NCBI GenBank assembly: GCA_948144175.1 | Contig: CANXME010002497.1 | Location: 1,508,501 to 1,572,500 of the forward strand | Direction: 5' to 3' | DNA from: Closterium sp. NIES-65 | Taxonomy: Eukaryota > Streptophyta > Zygnematophyceae > Desmidiales > Closteriaceae | DNA length: 64,000 nt | In this document: piece by piece, positions 20,412-30,589 of the stretch | Layout of the letters: every line of letters starts with the position of its first letter | Numbering within the stretch: the first letter of the stretch is position 1 | Made by a program: the position numbers and the translations under genes | Notes under the pieces: generated by a model | What the model was told of the DNA's origin: nothing | Database searches by the model: none | The model's input: the letters and a program-made list of their open reading frames with translations, nothing else

Positions 20412-21030
20412 CCAGGACCCCAAGTGGCAGCACCAGCGCCAGCAGAACCTCCAGCTCCAACAGCGCCAACTCCAGGACCCTCAGAAGCACCAGCTCCAGC
20501 AGCACCGCCAGCACCAACACCCCCAGCAGCTCCAACTCCAGTAGAAACGTCAGCACCAGCTACCTCAGCAGCACCCCCAGACGCACCAGCACCAGTAGAA
20601 ACACCAGCGCCAAAACCCCCAGCAGCTCCACCTCCAGCAGCACCAGCACCAACAGCAGCTCCAGTAGGACCAACTCCAGTAGCTCCAGCAGCACCCCCAG
20701 ACTCAGCAGCACGTCTCCAGCGGCGGGCGAACCACTCGCGCAGCTCCTGTGGAGAGAGCGGCTCCCGCCTCGACGAAGCACCGCCAGCGTCCACACGAGC
20801 AGACCCAGCACCCCCAGGCTCAGCACCCCCAGGCTCAGCAACCCCAGTCTCAGCACCCCCAGACTCAACATCCCCAGTCTCAGCACCCCCAGTCTCAGGA
20901 CCCCCACACCCAGCACCTGCAGACCCGGCACCCGCAGGCTCAGCACCTCTAGCAGCACCGAAGTCAACAGCTACCTTGAGAGGCTCGATTGCGTCTACCT
21001 GGGACACACCTGAAGGGGCAGGACCCTGAG
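20412..21030 (-). pseudogene. Element C linker, part next to integrase
   Basis: Gly/Ala/Thr-rich repeats (GAGASGGAAEVAGADV type), a motif LSPQELREWFARR near 20720-20760, and 15-bp GGAEPGGAEP-type units at 20800-20950 in element sense. Confidence 0.8.
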
Positions 21031-22039
21031 GAGGGAGGGGGTCTACCTGGGAAGCACCTGGCGCAAGGAAGAGCGGCGGCGGGGGGAGGGGCGCAGTGCG
21101 GTAGGGGAAGAGACGGTAGTAAGGCACCGACTCGTCAAAGGTGACGTCCTGGGAGGACAGAACACGGCGCGAGGTGGGGTGGTAAAACCGCCAGCCAGGC
21201 ACGTCGGGGGGGAAGCCTAGGAAGACGCAGGGAACAACACGGGGGGACAGCTTGTCCGCAGACGAGTCGCGGACAAACGCCTGAGATCCCTAGACCTGAA
21301 ACGCAGACGCATCGCCAACCTTCCCGGTCCACCGCAAGGCGGGGGAGGTCTCTGGCAAGGAGACCCGGGGCTGCAGGTTGAGCTGATGCGCGTAGTACTA
21401 AACCGCAAACGGCCATAGAAAATGGGGGGCAGCCGCATGCATCATGGACGTACGAGCGACGTCCATGACCATGCCAATGCGACGCTCAGCAATCCCATTT
21501 TGCTGTGGAGAGGCCGGAACCGTGAAGGTCTGGCGGATACCCTGTGCACGTTAGAAGGCTCCCAGACGAGTAGAGGAAAACTCCCCGCCTCTGTCCGAGT
21601 GCAGACGGAGAACAGGAAAGTTTGAGCCGAAACTCTCTCTGAGCTGGAGACGAGCTGCGCGGATCCAGTCAATCAACACCTCAGTGACGTCACCCTTGCT
21701 GCGCAAGGGGAAGACTGTGGTGTAACGCGAGTAGTCGTCAACCACCATCAGAAAGTACCGCTCTCCTTTCTGCCCAGTGACGCGGGCTGGGCCCCACACG
21801 TCCATGTGGAGAGTCTGCAGCGGAGCCTCTGTCGTAGGAAACTCGGAGGAGTGAGGGGCGGCGCGCTGTCGCCCCTCGACGCAGGGGACGCAGGTAGGGC
21901 CAGGCCCCGGAGGACGGGAGGGAGAGACCGAAGAAGACCAGAGACAAGGACACGGGAGGCCATGCCTCGGAGACGAGGCAAGGAGGGGTGACCAAGGCGG
22001 TGGTGCCAAAGGAGAGTCTGGTGGGACAGCAGACGACAC
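21031..22039 (-). pseudogene. Element C integrase, multiply broken
   Basis: Carries LHMDVWGPARV, DDYSRYTTVFPL, LHSDRGGEF, NGIAERRIG, AAPHFLWPFAV and CVFLGFPPDVPG, so DDE is still legible. A frameshift near 21950 separates it from the HHCC module. In-frame stops lie near 21552, 21400 and 21292. Confidence 0.88.
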
Positions 22040-23757
22040 GAGCAGGGAGCAGATTCAGGACCAGACCTGGACGCCGCAGCAAACACCTGACTCGATGCAG
22101 CTACCTGGGCAGACTCAGCAGCAGGAGGAGACTCAGTAGTAAGGGTGTACAGGCTCGACCCTGGCCAACGGGTGAACGTGGCCAGGTGTCGACCTTTCTG
22201 AGCACACGTGCACTGGGTCACTCGCTGACTCGCAGGAGTGAACTTGTCAACCCCTCGATCCTGTAGGTCCGCTCCACTCACCAAGTTCGTAGAGAACGAG
22301 GGGAGGTACAGACCAGACAGGGTGCGAGAGGGGGCTGCAGGGCACGGAAGGACAGTGGAGAAGCTAGCAAGGACAGGATCCCCGAAGGGGTCTGCCAGGG
22401 AGACTGCAACCGGCCGACTAAGCGGTGTAAGAGTGGTGCGGTCTGGAAAGAAGGAGCGGGACGCACCCGAGTCCAGGGTGAAGGTGTGGAGGGCCTGAGC
22501 CGAAGCAGTACCTGAGAGAGCAGACTCACTAGCACCTGGGGCTGCAGATGCACTAGCACCAAGAGCAGCAGTCTCACCAGCACCTAGCGCAGCAGCCTCA
22601 ATGCCCGGGTCATGCGGTACACACAGGTAACAGGCACCCTCAACACTATCAACAACAGCATACATGGCAGCAAGAATAGCATCAAAGTCAAGATCAAAGA
22701 TAGCAACCCCGGCCTTGGCCAGATCTCCCCAGCGAGGGATCTCTGACGCCTCACGGAACTGGCGACGCCACGCGTCCGTCAGGCGATCAAAGCAGCGCTG
22801 GGTGGAGTGCGGACCTCCGCAGTGCTCACCAGTGCGGTTGCCGGTACGGAGAACGTAGGAGCAGGGACCAAAACCCCCACCTCGTTGGCGTGCCGTGTAC
22901 CACTCATGAAGCTGCTGAGGGGACATGGTCACACCACTCCGCTGCTGCTGCTGGCGCAGACCACCACCGGAGCCACTCCTCGGTGCAGAGTCGCGACTCG
23001 CACCACCACCGCCACCGCCGCCTCCGCCGCCGCCTCCGCCGCCTCCGCCGCCTCCGCCGCCTCCTCCACCTCCGCCGCCTCCACTACCTCCGGCGCCTCC
23101 GCTCCGTCCGCCACCTCCATCGCCTCCGCCGCCTCCACTGCCGCCGCCGCCACCACCACCCCCGGCACCACTCCCACCACCACCCCCACTCCCTCCAACG
23201 CCTCCACCACCACCTCCACCGCCCCCTCCACCCCCTCTAGAGCCCTTGCCTCCCTTGCCCTTGCCGGTGCGGCGTCTCCCACTCGGGGCAGACGCAGCGC
23301 CGACCGACTTGAAACCAACGAGGTCGGCCGCGGCAGTAGAGGCGACAGAGGGCAAGAGGGGGGAGGGAGAACACCCCTCAAAGACGGGGTTGCGAGGGTC
23401 ACCACGAGAGGCTCCGACAGTGACTATGCTCTTCTCTATCGCTAGGAGGGCCTTCTCGAGGAGGTCAACGGTGAGAGTGGTGGGGCAAACAGAGAGGAAG
23501 TGGTCCCTGACTACGCGAAGAGAGTCAGGGAGCCGGGTGACTATGTAGTAGAGGGTGATGTACATGGGGGGGGGGTTCTTGGCGCAGAACTCAGCAGGAG
23601 GCGCAGCGCGGTAGCGAGTGTCAAGAGTGCGGAGGTGCGTAATGAGGTCAGCGACTGTGGGAAAGGCAGCAAGGTCAGGGAAGAGGAACGGCAGGATGAG
23701 GCGGCTCAGTGCAGTAGTGGCAGGGGAAGAGTAGCGTGCAACTACAGCGTCGTACAA
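22040..23757 (-). CDS. Element C Gag C-half, zinc-knuckle-like motif, protease, GAG-pre-integrase
   Basis: The first ~570 codons of a 669-codon frame (23757 to 21748); its last part is out of frame with integrase. In order: YDAVVARYSSPATT, PDLAAFPTVADLITHLRT, the C-run Pro stretch KNPPP (10 bases, 23566-23575), YYIVTRLPDSLRVVRDHF, a ~90-residue Gly tract, MSPQQLHEWYTARQ, C-x13-C-x3-H-x4-C, DLDFDAILAAMY, protease LDSGASRSFF, and HHRLGHPS of the integrase zinc module. It is one of the longest readable Gag-protease segments here and shows Gag and Pol in a single frame, typical of copia. Confidence 0.9.
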
Positions 23758-24036
23758 GGTCTGAGCACTCTTGTACTGGCTAAAGTGCGCACGCTCAGTG
23801 GTCGGTAAGTGGCGGAGAACAGCAAGGCGAGCAGCAGCATCACGTGTGGCCCACTGTGAGCGAACAGTGGCATCAGCATCTGCAACAGGGGCAGGGGAGG
23901 CACCAGAAGTGAGGTCAAACAGGGAGAGGCCGTCTGCCCTATCGCACTGCAGAAAAAGCTGCAGATCATCTACCTAGACCTCAAAGTCCAAAGCCCGACC
24001 CTCAGCGTCAAAGGTGAGAACGCTAGGGGAAGCCAT
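23758..24036 (-). pseudogene. Element C Gag N-terminus with one stop
   Basis: Starts MASPSVLTFDAEGRALDFEV at ATG 24034-24036. A TAG at 23974-23976 replaces the Trp of the conserved W-V/L-DDL motif. It then continues VDDLQLFLQCDRADGLSLFD and joins the long frame downstream. Confidence 0.85.
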
Positions 24037-24109
24037 AACAGCAGTAGGCAGGCAGGGAGTGCAGTGAGGCAGGGCAGCGCAGTGGCAGAGACTGGGCTCT
24101 TACCAGGCA

Positions 24110-25300
24110 GGTGGGGCGATCGGGCTGCTCGGCGGCTCGGCTGCAGGGCGGCTCGGCTGGACGGTGCTGGGCGGCTCGACTGCACGGTGCTGGGCGGCTC
24201 GGCTGTCGGGCGGCTCGGCTGTCGGGCGGCTCGGTCGTCGGGCGGCTCGACTGCTGGGCGGCTCGGCTGCCTGGCGGCTCGGTTGTCGGGCGAATGGCGG
24301 TGGCGGTGGCGGTGGCGACGGGACGGGGCCATAGCAGGGGCCTTAGTGGGGCCGCAGTGGGGCCGAAGTGGGGCCGACGAGGCCTTAGCGGGGCCGCAGC
24401 GGGGCCGACGGGGCCGTAACGGGGCTATAGCGGGGCCGCAACGGGGCCTAAGAGGGGTCGTAGTGGGGCCGTGGCAGGGCCAACAGGGCCGAAGGGGCCG
24501 TAGTGGGGCCGAAGTGGGGCCGACGGGGCCGTAGGTGGGCTGTAGCGTGGCCGAAGTGGGGCCGAGGGGGCCTTAGTGGGGCCGTAGCGGGGCCGACAGG
24601 GCCATAGCGGGGCTGTAGCGGGGCCGCAACGGGGCCGAAGTGGGGGTCGACGGGGCCTAAGCGGGACCGCAATGGGGCCAACGGGGCCGTAGCGGGGCCT
24701 AAGCGGGGCTGTAGCGGGGTCGACGGGGCCTAAGCGGGGCCGACGGTGGGCTAAGCAGGGCCGACGGGGCCGTAGCGGGGCCGCAATGGGGCCGAAGTGG
24801 GGCCGACGGGGCCTAAGCGGGGCCGACGGGGCCGTAGCGGGGCTGTAGCGGGGCCGCAACGGGGTCGAAGTGGGGCCGACGAGGCCTAAGCGGGGCCGCA
24901 ACGGGGCCGACGGGGTCTAAGCGGGGCCGACGGTGGGCTAAGCGGGGCCGACGGGGCCGTAGCGGGGCTGTAGCGGGGCCACAACGGGGCTGAAGTGGGG
25001 CCGACGAGGCCTAAGCGGGGCCGCAACGGGGCCGACGGGGCCTAAGCGGTGCCAATCGGGGCCGTAGCGGGGCCTAAGCGGGGCTGTAGCGGGGCCGATG
25101 GGGCCTAAGCGGGGCCGACGGTGGGCTAAGCGGGGCCGACGGGGCCGAAGTGGGGGCCGACGGGGCCTAAGCGGGGCCGCAACGAGGCCGTAGCGAGGCC
25201 TAAGCGGGGCCGACGGGGCCTAAGCGGGGCCAAAGCGGGGCAAACGGGGCCGTAGCGAGGCCGACGGTGGGCGGCTCAAGGAGCAGTAAGGGTGGCCAAA
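24110..25300 (-). repeat. Element C 5' leader, two GC-rich satellite types
   Basis: Next to gag are ~18-bp GGCGGCTCGGCTG units (24120-24300). Beyond them are about 0.9 kb of CGGGGCCGTAGCGGGGC and CGACGGGGCCTAAGC units (24330-25270). It is C-rich in element sense, with G4 runs on the + strand. Confidence 0.9.
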
Positions 25301-25391
25301 GGGGCCACTAAGGCGACTCGGAGCGAAGCGCGCTCCGGGCAGGGAAGGAAAAAATTTTGTGGTGGGCCCTAGGCAGTATTCCCACACGGGA

Positions 25392-25406
25392 ACCTGCTCG
25401 ATACCA
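25392..25406 (-). other. Primer-binding site of element C
   Basis: Reads TGGTATCGAGCAGGT next to the 5' LTR, close to the tRNA-iMet type. Confidence 0.85.
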
Positions 25407-25537
25407 TGACGAGAAGTGAGAATGGATGAATGAACTATGAAAGAGTTGGGTACAAGTACTAACCCTAATTGGGTTGTACCCCATATGGGCTACCCCACTA
25501 CAGCCTACACAAATGTATAAGCTATAATGTTCTGACA
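25407..25537 (-). repeat. 5' LTR of element C
   Basis: A 131-bp partner of 17004-17134 with two differences. AACGG follows as TSD. Confidence 0.95.
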
Positions 25538-25542
25538 AACGG

Positions 25543-25960
25543 TACTCAGAGACCCTCTACTCTGAGCGTACCACTCGTGAAGCTGCCGAGACGTAAGTGT
25601 CTCGCGTGGACGCCGCTGCAGGTGCAGTTGGCCACTGCCAGACTCTCCCAACTGACCAGCTCCAGGGCGATAGCTACGACGGCTACCGCGACAACCCCAA
25701 CTAGCGTACCACTCACTAAGCTGCTGGGCCGTGCGAGACTCGCGCGGACGGCGCTGGAGCTGCATTTGGCCATCGCCAGTAGCAGTAGTAGCAGCAGTAA
25801 CAGCAGTAGCAGCGCGGCCACCCCTACAACCCCAACTAGCGGACCACTCACTAAGCTGCTGGGGCGTGAGGGACTCACACGGATGTCGCTGGAGCTGCAT
25901 CTGGCCACCGTCAGTAGCAATAGCAGTAGTAGTAGCAGCAGCGCGTGCAGGGCAGGCGCG
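25543..25960 (-). pseudogene. Element B Gag remnant: three tandem copies of a Q-L-x-E-W motif unit
   Basis: Three copies of a 45-46-codon unit start near 25570, 25708 and 25843 on the + strand. Each encodes MQLQRRPRE, then LTPQQLSEWYASWGCRG or a variant. The last copy in element sense (LTSRQLHEWYAQSRG) is cut by C and resumes at 16998 with the Cys/His cluster in the same frame. The frame is open back into the leader (ORF start 26743). The conserved Gag core found in A, C, E and F was not seen. Confidence 0.8.
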
Positions 25961-26900
25961 GCAGGCAGGCAGGCTGGCAGATAGCGCACGAACAAGGTAG
26001 GTGCTCACCAGTGGTGGGAAGGGCAGGCACATGACGACGGCGACGGCGCGGCCGCTACAGATGCGGCAGAGCAGGGCCGCGTCGGCGGTAGGGCAGGTCC
26101 GCGACAGCTTCTGCAGGGCGGGGCCATGACAGCTGCAGGGCGGGGCCGCAACGGCGGCAGAAGGCTCCGCGGCAGTTGCTGCTGGGTAGGGCCGCGACTG
26201 TGGCAGGGCGCTCCGTGGCAGCTGCTGCAGGAGCGACTGTGGTAGCTGCTGCAGGGCGGCGTCCAGGGGCAGTGGCGAGGAACAGGGGCAGCCGCGGCGC
26301 GCGAGCTGCGGGCGCAGCGCGCGGGGCTGCAGCGCGACGCGCGGGCTGCAAACGCGGCGCGCGGGGCTGCAGCGCGAAGCGCGGGCAGCGAACGCGACGC
26401 GCGGGGCTGCAGTGCAACGCGCGGGCAGTGGGCGCGACGCGCAGGGCTGCAGCGCGACGCGCTGGCAGCAGACGCGACGCATGGGGCTGCAGCGCGACGC
26501 GCGGGCAGCGAGCGCGACTCGCGGGGCGGCGACCCGACCTGACAGGCCTGCAGGGGCCGTTCGCGGGCCTGACGGGCCTGCAGGGGTGGGTAGCGGGCCT
26601 GACGGGCCTGGAGGGACGGCTGGCGGCCTGACGAGCCTGCAGGGGCGGCGCTCTGGCCTGACGAGCCTGTAGGGGCGGCGCTCTGGCCTGACGGGCCTGC
26701 AGGGGCGGCTAATGGGCCTGACGGGCCTACAGGGGTGGCGCACGGGCCGTACGAGGCTGTAGGGGTGGCGCGCGGGCCTTACGGGCTTGTAGGGGCGACG
26801 CGCTGGCCTAGGGCAGCAGTAGGCAGCGCGATGGCTGCAGGACGGGGCGCGCAGCGCAGCACGTCACAAGGCAAGGCAGGCAGGTAGACAGGCGCATGAC
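25961..26900 (-). repeat. Element B 5' leader, GC-rich tandem units
   Basis: About 38-bp units around GCGGGGCTGCAGCGCGACGC lie at 26290-26520. About 33-bp units around GGCCTGACGGGCCTGCAGGG lie at 26530-26800. It is different from the leaders of A and C but in the same place and strand sense. Confidence 0.88.
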
Positions 26901-26970
26901 AATATGTGGGGTAACGTGGTAACCGCAACGGTAGGTGGGCGCGAAAAAAAAACGGTCATACGGACCTAGT

Positions 26971-26982
26971 GCTCTGAAACCA
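26971..26982 (-). other. Primer-binding site of element B
   Basis: Reads TGGTTTCAGAGC directly inside the 5' LTR, one base from TGGTATCAGAGC. Confidence 0.87.
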
Positions 26983-27116
26983 TGTCAGAATCTAGCAGCA
27001 GGAATGATTGAACTATGAGAGAATGAGGTACAAATATGAAACCCTAATGTGGGCTGTACCTCATATTGGCTACCCCACTACAATCTAAGCATATGTAGCA
27101 TATATATCATTTGACA
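26983..27116 (-). repeat. 5' LTR of element B
   Basis: A 134-bp partner of 11740-11873 with about 10 differences. TAAGA follows. Confidence 0.95.
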
Positions 27117-28172
27117 TAAGATTCGGATTTGCTGTGTCAATGCGATTTTGTGTTGACAGTGCGAATCTGCTATGACTCGTAAGTCCGAATCTCTAGTCAA
27201 GGACGCGTTTGTACTCTGAATTATCAGAGTACACTCTCAGGAAACTCTGAACTCTCAGAGTTAGCCTTAAAAAAGGTAGGAAAATTACAGAGTTGAGGCC
27301 CAAAAAAGTCTGATTTTATCAGAGTACACAGGAAAAAAAATCTGAAATCTCAGAGAAAAAGGTCCAAATCAGAGAAAAAAGTATGACTTCTGAGGGCCTT
27401 AATTCGCGCCTCTGACAGTGATGTTAAAATGAAAATAAAAACATCCACATTGTCTAATTAAATAAACACCAACACTGAAATATACAATATGTAAAGACCT
27501 AGGTATTATGTATTTTTTTCCTATCAGGAGACCCCCCCCCCCCCCCCCCCCCCCCATTTTTTCCCTGTATTTTTAGCTATACCATAGGGTGTTATGTTCA
27601 GGAGAATACAGTAGTTTCGACTCGATTCAGTTCGGAATAACAGGATCTACAGATTGGTGGGAAAACGACGAATTTCATATATGCTATTATATAAGCACCG
27701 GCGCATATAAAAATCCTCAATTATAAGTGCACCCCCTAAAAAAACATGTTTTTTTATAATTCGAGGGGCGCCTCTATGAGGGGGCTGACGGCAAGACTTA
27801 CACAGACAACGATTTCGATGACCCTGCCGGTATCAGGGTTCGGTGCGCATTACACTGTTACCGAACCTTTCTTAGCGCGGATCCGGCCACACCTCGCGTG
27901 CAGTGCAGACAAATTGTCCCACGGTCCCACTGCCACCCTTGTCACTTTCGACCACAGGCGCAAAATCGAGAAGTCTTGTCTTGCCCTCAACGCACCCCAA
28001 AATCGTGCCACACCACACCACACCACGCCCACTGCCAGCTGAGTTAAGCATTGCGCCACATGTGTTGCCTCACGTTGCAGCCGTTGTTGTGCTGCAGTAA
28101 TAGCCATGCATTTCCCGCAGTGCACGGGAATTGGTCAGCAGGCTGCATGGTGATGTTCGTAGGTGGCATGGG
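27117..28172. other. Non-element DNA between B and E
   Basis: 27117-27200 continues the ~61-bp satellite. 27200-27420 has many short inverted and direct TCTCAGAGT / CTCTGA words. A run of 24 C lies at 27532-27555. 27685-27740 resembles the palindromic patch at 3000-3090. A 98-codon + ORF at 27746-28042 has no recognised domain and may be chance. No gene can be supported. Confidence 0.6.
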
Positions 28173-28309
28173 TGTCAAACATTATACATGTTTATATTGT
28201 GTAGGCTATAGTGGGTTTAGCCTCAGGGGGTACAACATTGCTAGGGTTTCCTACTTGTATCACCCTGATGCCTAGTTCATTCACTCTCGTTCAGCTCTAC
28301 ATTCTAACA
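28173..28309 (+). repeat. 5' LTR of element E
   Basis: TGTCAAACATTATACATG ... TTCTAACA. Contains TAGGGTTT and the shared word GGCTATAGTGGG. Confidence 0.95.
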
Positions 28310-28323
28310 TGGTATCCGACACC
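28310..28323 (+). other. Primer-binding site of element E
   Basis: TGGTATCCGACACC directly after the LTR. The first seven bases match the tRNA-iMet PBS; the rest has drifted. Confidence 0.75.
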
Positions 28324-28369
28324 TAGGTTAGGACCTAGGACCGACGTTGGTTAGGGCCCACCGTTCCGC

Positions 28370-28800
28370 CGCGCCCTTGCGCACCTCTCCTACTAGCCTC
28401 GTCGAGCGCCCCTCCTACTAGCGCCGTCGTGCGCCCCTCCTCCTAGCGCCGTCGAGCGCCCCTCTTCCTAGCGCCGTCGTGCGCCCCTAGGACAGCCGCA
28501 CGCGCCACCCGTCAGCCGCACGCGCAGCTGCCCAATCCGCCGCACGCGCAGCCGCACGATAGGCCGCACGCGTAGCTGCACGCACGGCCGCCCGCTAGGC
28601 CGCACGCACGACCGCACGCGCAGCCACACAAGCAGCCGCACGCACAGCCGCACGCGAAGCCGCCCGCGCAACCACACGCGCAGCAGCCCGCGCAGCCGCA
28701 CGCGCAAGCCGCCGCGCCGCCCTGCCCGAGCCGCGCCGCGCCGCCTTGCCCGAGCAGCGCGGCGCTGCCCTGCCCGAGCCGCGCTGTGCTGTTTCACTGC
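28370..28800 (+). repeat. Element E 5' leader repeats
   Basis: Units of GCGCCGTCGAGCGCCCCTCC (28376-28490), then GCCGCACGCGCA units (28495-28720), then GCCGCGCCGCCTTGCCCGAG units up to gag. Confidence 0.88.
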
Positions 28801-28849
28801 TGCTACTGCTGCAGTTGTTACTGCTGTTCCTACTGCTCCTACTGAAAGT

Positions 28850-29913
28850 ATGGCTAGTCCTTTGGTTCTAGCTTTCGATGCTGAGGGCCGCCCGCTGCGT
28901 TTTGACACCTGGCTAGATGACCTCCACCTGTTCCTCCAGCTCAATGCTAAGGAGGATATCTCACTTTATGATCATGCGTTAGGACTCGCTCCTGCCCCTG
29001 CTACGACTGCTGACAGTATTGCCCGCTCACAGTGGCAGACTCGTGACACCCACTCTCGCTTCGCCATTCGCAACTCCCTGCCGATAGACGAACGCGAGAA
29101 CTTAGGCCGGCACAAGACTGCTCAGGCACTGTACAAAGCTGTAGTTGCACGCTACTCCTCGCCTGCCTGTGCTACTGTACGCTAGGCCGCCTCTCCCTAC
29201 CCTACTTGTTCCCAGACCTGTCCGCCTTCTCCACAGTCGCTGACCTCATTACTCACCTCTGCACTAGTGAGATCCGCTTTCGTGATGCCATGCCCACTGA
29301 GTTTCTTGCCAAGAACCCCCCCCCCCCCCCGCTGTGGCTCACTCTTTACCACCTGGTCACTTGTCTCCCTGACTCCCTTCGTGCGGTCAGGGACCACTTC
29401 CTTGCTCTCTGCCCTACTGAGCTCACCACTGACCTGCTTGAGAAGCAACTGCTGGCAGCTGAGACTAGCATAGTCGCTGTCGGTGCCTCTCGTGGCGACC
29501 CCCGCACCCCTTTCTTTGAGGGGTGTTCCCCCTCCCCTCTTCTCCCCTCTGTCTCCTCTGCTGTTGCTGTCGACCTTCTTGGTGCTGAGAAGGTCGGGAC
29601 TGCGTCCACTACAAGTGGGGGGCACCGCAGCGGCAAGGGCAAAGGGGGCAAGGGGGGCGGTGGTAACGACGGGGGAGGCGGTGGTGGGGGCGGTGGCGGC
29701 AGTGGGGGTGGTGGCGGGGCTGGAGGGGCCAGTGACAGCGGCGGGGGTGGCGGCGGCAGCAGCGGGGGTGGTGGCGGCGGTGGTGGGGGAGGTGGCCGGG
29801 GTTGGGGCGGTGGTGGTGGCGGCAGTAGACGCAGTGGCGGTGGTGGCGGCGGCAGTGGCGGTCGTGGAGGCTCTGGCGGTGGCCAGCACCAGCAGCAGAC
29901 TCTATCGCCCTAG
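28850..29913 (+). pseudogene. Element E Gag, one frameshift
   Basis: Starts MASPLVLAFDAEGRPLRFD at 28850 with WLDDLHLFLQL and QTRDTHSRFAIRN. The frame breaks near 29172-29185 and resumes at 29206 with PDLSAFSTVADLITHL, a 15-base C run (29316-29330, Pro), LYHLVTCLPDSLRAVRDHF and a long Gly-rich tail ending QQQTLSP then TAG 29911-29913. The stop falls inside the SP-QELREWY motif. Confidence 0.87.
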
Positions 29914-30559
29914 GAGCTTCGTGAGTGGTACTCTCAACGTGGGGGGGGTAGCCTTAGTTGCCCATACGTCATCCGCACAGGTGACCGCACTAGTCAGACG
30001 TGTGGGAGGGCGGCAGCTGCGCTGCTTCTCCCGCCTCGACGACGCCTGGCGCACTCAGTTTCCTGCTACTACTGAGCTGCCCCGCTGATTTGATGTGATC
30101 AAGAAAAACATTGATGTCTATGCTCTTGACTTTGATGCTATTCTTGGTGCCATGTATGTGTTGTCTACTAGTAGAGAGGGTGACTGTTACATGCGTGTCC
30201 CGCCCCACCCGGGCATTAGGACCAGTGAGGTTGCCGCACTAGGTGCTAGTGTGCCTGCTGCTCCAGGTGCCGGTGAGACTTCCGCTCTAGGTGCTAGCGT
30301 GTCTGTTGCCCCAGGTGCTGGTGAGTCTACTGCTCTAGGTACCCGTGAGTCTGCGCCCCCTGGTACTGCGTCTACTGAGGCACTGCACGCCTTCACACTG
30401 GACTCAGGTGCTTCCCGCTGTTTCTTTCGTGACAGAACTGTCCTTGAGCAGCTTGCTCGGCCTGTTGCGGTCTCCCTCGCTGACCCCTCTGGGGGTCCGG
30501 TCATTGCGACCTCCTCCACTGTTCTCCCTTGTCCTGCGGTCCCGTCAGGCACACTGTAA
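29914..30559 (+). pseudogene. Element E zinc-knuckle-like region and protease, broken
   Basis: ELREWYSQRGG, then CPYVIRTGDRTSQTCGR; the downstream His/Cys half is lost through a frameshift near 30000. The last segment (30095-30559) is open: YALDFDAILGAMYVLS, a variable Ala-rich part, protease LDSGASRCFF near 30402-30431, and ends PSGTL then TAA where relatives continue. Confidence 0.85.
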
Positions 30560-30589
30560 GGTCTCTACCTCCCCTCGTTCTCTACGAAC

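Larger units (their letters stand above)
17004..25537 (-). mobile_element. Copia element C, full length, nested in B
   Basis: An 8,534-bp element (about 7.75 kb without solo LTR D). LTRs are 131 bp, TSD AACGG perfect at 16999-17003 and 25538-25542. The LTRs differ at 2 of 131 positions, so insertion is recent. It interrupts B within the Gag zinc-knuckle region. Its coding region still holds several stops and frameshifts. Confidence 0.97.
11740..27116 (-). mobile_element. Copia element B, full length, split by element C
   Basis: LTRs are 134 bp each with termini TGT...ACA. TSD TAAGA is perfect at 11735-11739 and 27117-27121. Without C the element is about 6.8 kb. The LTRs differ at about 10 of 134 positions, so B is older than C inside it. 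It lacks the MASPxVLxFD Gag start seen in relatives; a long frame instead runs from the leader into Gag repeats. RT, integrase and RNase H each carry a changed catalytic residue. Confidence 0.97.

Noticed and set aside
24425-24901. Minus-strand ORF of 158 codons rich in Arg-Pro
   Set aside because: Translation of the GC-rich leader satellite of C.
27746-28042. 98-codon ORF before element E
   Set aside because: No domain, no neighbouring exons and atypical composition; kept only as unassigned DNA.
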